A stretch of 64,000 nucleotides of DNA, taken from assembly GCF_024868665.1 (NCBI RefSeq), contig NC_079890.1, forward strand, positions 30,816,705-30,880,704, read 5' to 3'. Shown here one piece after another: positions 55,960 to 64,000 of the stretch. Positions within the stretch are counted from its first letter, which is position 1; each line of letters begins with the position of its first letter. This DNA is from Triplophysa rosa. Taxonomy: Eukaryota > Chordata > Actinopteri > Cypriniformes > Nemacheilidae. Below the pieces are notes generated by a model. It did no database searches, was not told the DNA's origin, and saw only the letters and a list, made by a program, of their open reading frames with translations. A program made the translations under genes and the position numbers.

Positions 55960-56247
55960 ATAAGATTGCTGTGCCATTCCTATCGGATCCAGTATTGACG
56001 GCACAGCACTGCTTTTTAATTTTAGTCTCTCCACAAATCCAGCGTCGACCTGTGCCTTGTTCATGAAGGAATCCTCGGAGAAATGAAACGAACAAACGCT
56101 CCATGTTTTTCCCTCATGAGCTGGAACATCTTTAAAAATAAACTTTAACCCTGCATTCCTAATATCGGAATCCGAAGGAAGGTTATGCAGCGACTGTATT
56201 CTTCCACAACCAGGGATGGCACAATATTTTGCAATCTTTAACTGCAT
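55960..56247 (-). CDS. THAP-domain protein, first coding exon only
   Basis: 96 codons from ATG at 56247 to a strong splice donor, TAT|GTGAGTAAG, at 55960/55959. The C2CH zinc-binding pattern of a THAP DNA-binding domain is present: C9, C14, C52 and H55, with LP at 23-24 and the domain-closing AVPSI at 81-85. THAP domains bind specific DNA and occur in transcription factors and in genes derived from P-type transposases. The tryptophan expected near residue 33 is replaced (RNAGLKFIFK), which would weaken the core and suggests decay or divergence. No continuing exon was recognised down to 54 kb. It lies on the same strand as rbpj, in its probable first intron. It may be a copy from a multi-copy fish THAP family. 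Expression unknown. Confidence 0.7.
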
Positions 56248-56560
56248 ATTTGTTTATTGCTTGCTCGCTCTATCTGGTTTTGCGCAACTTGTGTTACTTC
56301 AGAATTGTCATGCGCGAACCAGTGGGCGGGGCTAGAGAAGTAGTCGTTGATATTCTTTCTGTGGAGGTGGTGTTCAACCTATCAATGTCGTCATAGATAG
56401 GTGCATTCCAGAACCTGGCGTTCACTGAGCCTTGTGTCAATAACAGTTGTAATTTCAGTAACAAGGGCGTTTTCAGTTCTGACACTTACAGGATGTTCGC
56501 TTGAATACGATTCCTTCTTATATAACAAAAGCTTGGTTTAAAATTGTGGTTTTAATTCCT
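56248..56560 (-). promoter_or_regulatory. Possible promoter of the THAP exon
   Basis: Upstream of the THAP ATG; contains a GTGGGCGGGGC GC box (about 56321-56331) in an otherwise AT-rich region. No TATA box placed. Inferred only from position. Confidence 0.3.
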
Positions 56561-56738
56561 GGCATCTTTAAAATCAGTTACTGAAAACCTAAAAAAAAAA
56601 CTAGCCATCATCTTTAGACAGATACTGTATGTTGTATCCCCTAATGGGATAAGATCGATTTTGTGTCTGAATGATGCAGTCACAGTACAAGAACAGTACA
56701 AAAAAAGTTACAAAAATAAATGATAACAGGACTTGAAG

Positions 56739-57795
56739 TAGTGTTGTCAAAAGTACCGGTACTTCGGGTCCAAGTCGGTACCTAAAAATAAAAAAGTTGT
56801 CGGTACCCAATTTTCATAAGACCCGGTACGTCAACCGGGTACTGATGCTCTGTCTGACAGGTTGTCAGTCGGAAACTTTTTATAGACGCAATAAGACGTG
56901 ATGAGCGGATAAGCGCGGCTCCGATCCACAAGAGATGCGCACAGAAATACTTAAGATTAAAGTCATATCACGAAGAAAACGAACAGAGTTTTGTGGTGAA
57001 ACGAGGAAGCATCCGGATTTAAGTTAACAAGTTCAAGCGGTAAGTTTCAAATTCTGTTCGCGTTTGCATTATGATTGTTGTATCATATGTTAAGTTAAAG
57101 GTTACGTTAAAACAAACGTCCCTGTTTGCTTGTTAATTTGTTAGCGCCAATGCTAATCCAGTCAGGTGTCCTTATTAACCATTTAATGCTTTTATAACTG
57201 TAATGGGGTAAAATAAGTGGGAGGACAGGGTGGGGTTTACAGTACCTATTTTATATAGGCCTATCTGCAATCTATGTGCTAGAAAACTAGCATACTAACT
57301 GTATGACTAGCAATGTGTATGTCTTGGGTAGATAACTCTATTAGGTTTAAAAAGCCACATTTAAACTAAAGAAAAATATATCGGTTGCATTTATTATTTT
57401 AATATACAGTTACCTTAATGTAAGTAATCTTGTGTAAATGCAGTATAAAAACGGAGGTTTGTTTTAATATTGCATATGCATGTTTGTTCAGTCAGTTGAC
57501 TTACTGAAGTTTATTCTGTTTGTCTTCTACAGCAGCAGACTGAGGAGGATGTTCATCAGCATGAAAGACCCCAGAGAGCACACAACAGTTTCAGCAACAA
57601 TTAACTTATACTTCATGTATACAAAATGGCATTGCTTTCTATACATTTATATTAACAATGAGCTTTATTAATAAAATTGTGTTTCAATTAGCATGTACTG
57701 GTGTTTTGCTTTGGTACCGAAATTGGTACAGAGAACCGTGGAATTTTACTGGTATTGGTACCGACTACTGAAATTTTGGTACCGTGACAACACTA
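56739..57795. mobile_element. hAT-like non-autonomous element (TAGTGTTGTC termini)
   Basis: Left TAGTGTTGTCAAAAGTACCG, right GGTACCGTGACAACACTA, inverted, both rich in GGTACC. A perfect ACTTGAAG duplication lies at 56731-56738 and 57796-57803. The 1.06-kb body has no transposase; an AATAAA-like end near 57670 may be a relic of an older gene. Confidence 0.88.
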
Positions 57796-58164
57796 ACTTG
57801 AAGTAAACATCCTAAGAAAATCAAAAGAAACTATGATAAGAGACTATCAACGTGTATCTTGTGCTCATCTCCCTGTTTGAACCACCAACTGCACAACACT
57901 ATGGGTAGCTTCAGGGCTGCAGGCAATGACTTCATTAAACACAGAATGGAGAGGATTAAAAGCGCAGATACCATTTCAATGCCTCTGGCGTTCTTTAACT
58001 GAGAGATCCACCGTTACCCGCTGCTGTTTTCACAGCAGGACACGCAAAACTCAGGAAAAAAGTCCTGATGTTATTCTCTAAGAAATAAGTCACAAGACAT
58101 GCGTTTAGAGATGTAAACGACCGTAAAAAGTGTCAATTTGTATGCATCAATGCGTCAAAGACTC

Positions 58165-58360
58165 AGAGGGATAGTTCACCCAAATTAAAAATTCTGTCAT
58201 CATTTACTCACCATCATGTCATTTAAGACATGTATATGACACTGTTTCTTCTGTAACAAAAGAAGATATTTTGTGTACAATGGAAGTCAATGGAGGCCTG
58301 TGTTGTGGCTGCTAACAAATTTTAAATATTTTCTTTTGCGTTCGTCAGAAAAAGAAAGTC
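58165..58360. mobile_element. TTAA-type palindromic DNA element, copy 8 (right end missing)
   Basis: GGGATAGTTCACCCAAATTA, then CTGTCATCATTTACTCACCA and AACAAAAGAAGATATTTTGT. The closing inverted terminus is lost. Confidence 0.75.
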
Positions 58361-58423
58361 TATTTAATATACAAATATAATTTTTTCTTAAAATTATACA
58401 TGCATGTGTGTGTATTTATATAT

Positions 58424-58584
58424 ACATTTACATTAACATTTATGCCTTTGGCAGACGCTTTTATCCAAAGGGACTTATATTGCATTGTATTATACATTTG
58501 CTTCTTACTATGTGCAATCCCTTGGGATCGAACCCATGACCTTGGCATTGCTACTGCCATGCTCTAACTGCTGAGCCACAAGAA
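58424..58584 (-). mobile_element. tRNA-derived SINE with L2-type tail (HAmo-like), nearly complete
   Basis: On the minus strand: TTGTGGCTCAGCAGTTAGAG (A box), CATGGGTTCGATCCCAAGGG (B box), then CCTTTGGATAAAAGCGTCTG and a TAAATG tail. The best-preserved copy of the family here. Confidence 0.85.
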
Positions 58585-58639
58585 ATTATATACAGTAAAT
58601 AATTAGTACACACACATATATTATGTAAAAGGAAACTTT

Positions 58640-58685
58640 TACTTCGCATATGATTAGTAGCGAATAGTCGTTTTACAGCCCTAAC
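58640..58685. mobile_element. End fragment of the TAGGGCTG hAT-like family
   Basis: GCGAATAGTCGTTTTACAGC and CCTA match the terminus of the element at 32683-33758. The rest is absent. Confidence 0.5.
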
Positions 58686-60230
58686 TGGAATGAAAGAATC
58701 TTAGGATTAATCTGTTAAATTTGATGTTCCCTATATCTGGGGGTGTATGTGTGTGTCCCGTCTATCATGAAGTGCCTGCGAGGCAACCAGATAGATTTCT
58801 GAGACCTGAACCTCGCGACTACATTTACAATGACTGCTTATTGAGAAATACCATCTTCCTGATGTCACAGCAACAATAGTAACACCACAGCTCTGCCTAC
58901 ATACGACCTCATGTCCCGACAGGACCAGAGGCAAACAATCCCATCTATAGAGATTTGACACCCATTAAGCTGCCACACTATAGCGTGTAAATGACATCAA
59001 AAACCTGGCAATACATTAAACGTTTACATACAATCCCGTCTCATTTTCATTCTTTTCCAATTGAACGCGCATGCCGCTATAATTCAATGCCGAGCCCTGA
59101 AATAAATAATTCTGAGGCTGATGCATGATGCCAGTGGTGTACCACAGCCCAAAGGCAAACCATTAGCTCGAATCAGCTCAGCATGTTCTGAATCATCTCC
59201 ATTCGGTGTCCGCAAGCTGCTTCCACTATGAAGATCAACTTCAAGTCAATTTGAACATATGGATTAACTTACCTTTTATAGCGGCACCAACCACGAGTTC
59301 ATTCGGAATTAATGTACTGTTAACAGAGTCAGCGATGAGCGAGCAGTTAGTTAACGCTCAATTGAGGCTTTGATTTCCTTTCTACCAAAATACAAGTCGT
59401 AACACGAAAAAGAGCTGAAAGATATTAACTAGCGGAAGCCATCTGAGTCAAGTTAGCGGTAACCACAAATTACCGTATTATGCTGACCTTTTGACAGCAT
59501 CTAACAGAGAGCCGAGGGCTTTTCTTAAATCATTCAGTATGCGCTTCATATTCTCGAATGTAACACAGAATCGTTCTGTGCGACTCGTAGCGAAGGGAGA
59601 GGCCTGAGCTGTGCCAACATGTGTCGGCACAGGAGCCAAGCATCACATTAGTGAGGATACGAGACTCTGAACAAACATTCTCACAAGCCTCCCTGATGCC
59701 AAAGCCTCTGAGGAAACCTGGATTGTGCATAAAGTACTAGAAAGAATGGCAGATGAAACCAAAGACTGAATGAGAGAGTCAGGAAATGACAGAAAAGGGG
59801 AAAGACCTGAAAAAGGGTTAAGTGTGGTAAAATTGAGTGACTGACCATCAGTGAGCCAAAGCCGACCATATGCTTTCCTTCAGGCACTCCATATGTACAG
59901 GAATAAAGTTCTCTTTGACTGGGCCTGTTCATTTACTTAATGTTGTTTTGACTGGGCAAGGCTGGCTCAAAGTGGGTAGTGTGGCAAGTGGCGTGACTGC
60001 ATAATATCAATTTGACAGGACGTGTGGGTGATCTGCTGAATCTATGTTATGAAGAATGCTGAGGGCAACTCTGAAGTGGTTCCCTCTTAGTGATGTCACT
60101 CCAACATAATCTCCAACGTGACCATTTTACAAGGTGGCGATTTAGTATGAAGTTGTGAATCGTACAAAAAAGTACAATTATTACGAAATGCAATTCTGCT
60201 ACAGCCCCCACCCCAAAACCTAATCGTCAA
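58686..60230. other. No feature seen
   Basis: Unique-looking sequence; no exon or repeat recognised. Confidence 0.45.
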
Positions 60231-60239
60231 TTGGGATCT

Positions 60240-60800
60240 GGAGCAGATTAAGTTGAGGGTTTAAAATTCTTTGAATAAAACAAAGTAAACTTATATAGCA
60301 ATTTAAACAATAAACAAAATAATAAAATAAAAAGCACATAACAAAATTGCTAAAAAATATATTCATATTTTTGTAAAAACTAAACTGAAATAAAATAACT
60401 GATTAAGTTTAAGTTAAGGGCTTGAGTCACTTAAATGATATAAATAAAAATAAATAAAAAGTCAACTGATATAGAAATATAAACAATAAACAAAATAATA
60501 AAATGACAAAATATATTTTTATTGCAAAAATTGTAATGAAAAAACTAAACAATGTTATTTAAAAATTTAACTAAACAAAAATGTTGAAGTGTTGCCTTAA
60601 CTATAAACTGAAATCAGTTTAAATAAGTTTAAGTTGAGGGCTTGAGGCATTAACAAAATAATAAAATGACAAGCACATAACAAAAATTGCTTTAAAAAAC
60701 ATGTTCATATTTCTATTGCAAAAATGAAAATAAAAAACTAAAATTAACAGGAAAACTGAAAATATAAAAATAAAAAGCTAATTCAAAATATTAATAACAA
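60240..60800. repeat. Degenerate long-period tandem repeat, AT-rich
   Basis: GTTTAAGTTAAGGGCTTGAG (about 60407) and GTTTAAGTTGAGGGCTTGAG (about 60627) are 220 bp apart. AACAAAATAATAAAATGACA and CACATAACAAAA segments recur between them. An older trace (TTAAGTTGAGGG) is at about 60250. Confidence 0.6.
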
Positions 60801-62572
60801 CTACAATAAAACTGAAAAAAACTACAAATTTCTGGTACGAATTGCCAAATTGTCAAAACAAGATTACATAATCAAAGTAACGCTGGTTAGCATCCAAACC
60901 CGTTCATACGCAGGGCTCTATTTTAAGAGAAGGGTGCTGAGACGTGGCCCTAATGCCCTTAAATGCCCCTGCCAATAGCACAAGGGAGGGGCACTTTGGA
61001 AGAGGGGCAGGGGTGGGTAGCTCTGGTTTGGTTGTTAGGTTGGGCTAAGTTGGGTTACCTCGGGCAAGACGCATTAGGGCTGAGCTCACAACGGCAGCTT
61101 TTTCTTTGACATGGGGATATTTTAATGACAGGGAAAGAGTCAAAGAAAACCTTCTCCATCTGACCACTTCCAACATCAAGCAGAGCCCGTAGAAGCTCCA
61201 TATGGGACTTTCTGGTGAGACGTTTTGCAGTTGGCCGTATGCCTAAACAATCGTTATAGCTCATGCATGCACACGAACACACTCATCTCTGCGTGTGTGC
61301 AGTTTAAATTCATTCTAGACACACCAGAGAAGGAAAAAAACACCCCTTTACTGTTTGGTAGAGTTCAAGCTTCGACCAGAACTAATTCACACGAAAGAGA
61401 AAAAAGGACACTGGCGTCATATCAGTCACAATGAATTTCCACCTAAGATGCTTTGATGGGTTTGACTGACCTTCAAGATGCAAGTTGGTGAAATACAAAA
61501 TTTAAGACATCAGAAATGAGTGTTCAAGGCTGGTAAGGGTGACCACAAGCACAAAACCCACTCCATCACCCATGAATGACATCAGACCATCCAGTTCTGC
61601 AAACATTTCAAATAATCAAGCTCATTTGTAGGCTGAGCCGAGCAACACAATGGTTTTTTCCACTGACAGACAATGAGTAAAACGAAAAGAAAAACTTCAA
61701 ACACCTCTCGTGACCTTCAGCTCACTTCTCTGTGCTGGGTGAGGGGTTACAAGGTCTAATAGAGAGGAAGGTGGTGATGTGTTGCCCACACATGTCAGCT
61801 CTAACTCGCTGTCTGGTTTCTCTATGCGTGGCTCTATCAACAGAGGAAACATACACACATTCAGCACTTCTCCTTGTTCCTCTTTCAGCATTTGAGCGTT
61901 CACTTTCTGTCATAGACTGTATTTATCATAAGATGGTACTAGAGACGTGTCAAATGTTAGTGATTGTGCAATTTAACAAGTATTAGGTTAGGTATGAGTG
62001 AAACATCAGAAATATGATGTGTTAGGTCTTGAGTCTTTTGTTTTATAAAATGGTATAAAGCAGTAGCCTATTTCCACGAATGCCAAAATTAATACAGATT
62101 TTTAGAAATAATCTCATTTTATTTTGTGTACATCTAGTTCAAAAATAAATAATTTGATTCAAAACTATTTTATTACTTTTATTTAGAAGCGTTTCACTCT
62201 AGCAGTATAGGTTATGTAAACAAAAATGTTAAAAACTGCAACAAAAAAAGCCATATCACGATATATAATCTTACTGTGAAATAAAATTACTCATACAGTG
62301 ATGTAAGATTTTAGTCATACTGCCCACCCCAACTTCAAGTAATCTTCAAACATGATGGAGCTCTGAAAAGGGAGAGTCCACATTTGTATTAGTCACTAAC
62401 ACCGTATAGACATTACTCCTCCCTGACACGATCGATCAAAATAGAAAGTAATTTTGTCTTTTTTATTTTAATTAGCAAGATCACATGTTTGACCTATACA
62501 GAAATAAGTCAAACACGACATAAGATTAAGGTGCTCTTATGATTCAAACCAAGACACTGTATTTAAAGCTGG
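60801..62572. other. No feature seen
   Basis: Mostly unique sequence; no exon or clear repeat recognised. Confidence 0.4.
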
Positions 62573-63325
62573 AGGATGACCTCTTGAACTTACGTTCAAT
62601 TTACGTACAACGCACTTCCTTTCCCATTTGACACTGTCAAGCAAAGGTGACATTTTTTAAGAACTGATGACTCATGCAAGATCATCCAGACCTTGTTTTG
62701 TCATTCCTGTTCTGATGACTCAAAAGTGTCCAGGAGCTTCCACCTCAGATCCCAAAGGAGCAGATCTTAGCAACGTAAAAGATTTGTACTGGAGAAATGC
62801 AAGTAACCGTATACTTATCTCTGACCAAAAAAGACAAAGAAAATTCCACATTTGATCAGCTTGTCAATGCTTTGCCAACGCATTATATAACGTCATTTAT
62901 ATAATCATACCATTATCGAATTAGATTTGTGTATGTTGGAACGAACGTTCCACACTTGTATTACTCATGTGCCATACATCAAGTTTGTAATGCATTACTA
63001 TGTCACTGATTTGCTGTGCTCACGTCACTTACATCGGATTAAATCAAAAATAACAATAAGGGTTTGAACCTTGAACCATGTCTGTGCAAGATGCATGAAC
63101 ATTTAAAGAAAACTAGAAAGAGGAAAAAGGGAAGAGAAAAAAGACACGCATTTTTCGATGTTTAAAAGTAAAACAGTGATGCCCGTGGCCTTTCGTAAAG
63201 CATTCAGACCTTGTGTGAGTCACCAGTTCTTTAGAAATGTCACCTTTGCTTGACAGTGTAAAATGGGCAAGTGGAAGTACATCATTACAGAAGTTGAAAA
63301 CAAGTTCAAGAGGTCATCATACTCC
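62573..63325. mobile_element. Unclassified element with about 110-bp inverted repeat arms
   Basis: GATGACCTCTTGAACTT near 62575 and CACTGTCAAGCAAAGGTGAC near 62630 return inverted: GTCACCTTTGCTTGACAGTG near 63240 and AAGTTCAAGAGGTCATC near 63315. The arms extend to about 62690 and 63205. The loop of about 500 bp has no recognisable gene, and no target duplication is evident. Confidence 0.7.
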
Positions 63326-64000
63326 TTTTAGTTTCAATAGTTTTCGATATCGGTCAGTTTTTTCATGCTGACAGCCAATAATCGATGGATTTTAATTTAA
63401 TCAACAACCCACCAGCAGACATTGGCGATGATACAGCTGCGCATCTCTAAGAAATGTTCTTCTTTCTTCTGTGCTTACAAGTAAAACACATTTAAGCCAT
63501 CCGAAACGCATCAACGACAAGTCACTATCACTGTCGTCAATTACAGGGCACACTTAAAAACAGCAGGACCTTAGAGAGTAAACACTGTCAACCCATCACT
63601 CCATAACACTGAGGCCCGTCGCCAAACCAAAGCAAACAATTCATCAACGTGGAGCTATTTTCCTGTCATAGAAAATCTGATTTATTTTCTGTCTAGTTAG
63701 TTGGGGTTTTATCATATAATACGTCCCATGACGACCATAGACCCATTCAGTTTTACCTCACTCATGATCTCTAAAATGATTATATTTGTACAACATGATT
63801 ACAAGAATTTGTCAATTTGGTTTCTAGTTAGAACTGGAGAATGAAACAGGAAAAAGAGAACACTTCCATGTTTTCTGAACGAAACATCCTGGATGAAAAA
63901 AACTGCTGACGGTGAAGAAAGAAAAGTTCCCCTGGCTATGCTGTAATCACAACAACCCGGCCAGTGCAAGAATGAGGAAACTCAAGAATTAAAGGGCACC
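63326..64000. other. No feature seen
   Basis: Unique-looking sequence up to the right edge. Confidence 0.4.

Overview
The window is vertebrate nuclear DNA, most likely from a cyprinid or closely related bony fish. The genes have short exons with GT-AG introns, and the introns are full of short fish-type mobile elements: tRNA-derived SINEs with an L2-type tail, non-autonomous hAT elements with 8-bp target duplications, TTAA-flanked palindromic elements, a Tc1-like element and a Rex-like LINE. No bacterial, viral or plasmid gene organisation is present.

Three protein-coding genes were rebuilt exon by exon, and every splice phase closes. On the left, minus strand, are the first eight coding exons of tbc1d19 (413..4343, 197 codons); the rest runs off the left edge. 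Divergent from it on the plus strand is a complete five-exon cckar, the cholecystokinin type A receptor (6390..10435, 452 codons). Convergent with cckar on the minus strand is rbpj (CSL/Su(H), the Notch-pathway DNA-binding factor). Ten coding exons run from 37041 down to the stop at 16803, giving 486 residues. Its short first coding exon was not found, so the first visible intron exceeds 27 kb or the exon lies beyond base 64000. The order tbc1d19 - cckar - rbpj, with these relative orientations, matches the conserved block I recall from human chromosome 4p15.

The three genes do not form an operon or pathway: a Rab-GAP-like protein, a gut/brain peptide receptor and a nuclear transcription factor. 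Their proximity is conserved synteny.

Region by region: 1-4.4 kb tbc1d19; 4.4-6.4 kb shared upstream DNA with a CT microsatellite; 6.4-10.8 kb cckar; 10.8-12.7 kb spacer with two TTAA elements; 12.7-16.8 kb a repeat-poor block that is probably a long rbpj 3' UTR; 16.8-37 kb rbpj exons and repeat-filled introns; 37-64 kb the probable rbpj first intron or upstream DNA. That last part holds a dense nest of transposons at 44-58 kb, with an uninterrupted Tc1-like transposase gene (DD37E) and one THAP-domain exon at 55960..56247.

I did not find a new multi-gene system. The most interesting material is the layered transposon history, where many insertions can be dated relative to each other because their target duplications are still readable. 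Also notable are the intact DD37E transposon, the THAP exon and several unclassified inverted-repeat elements.
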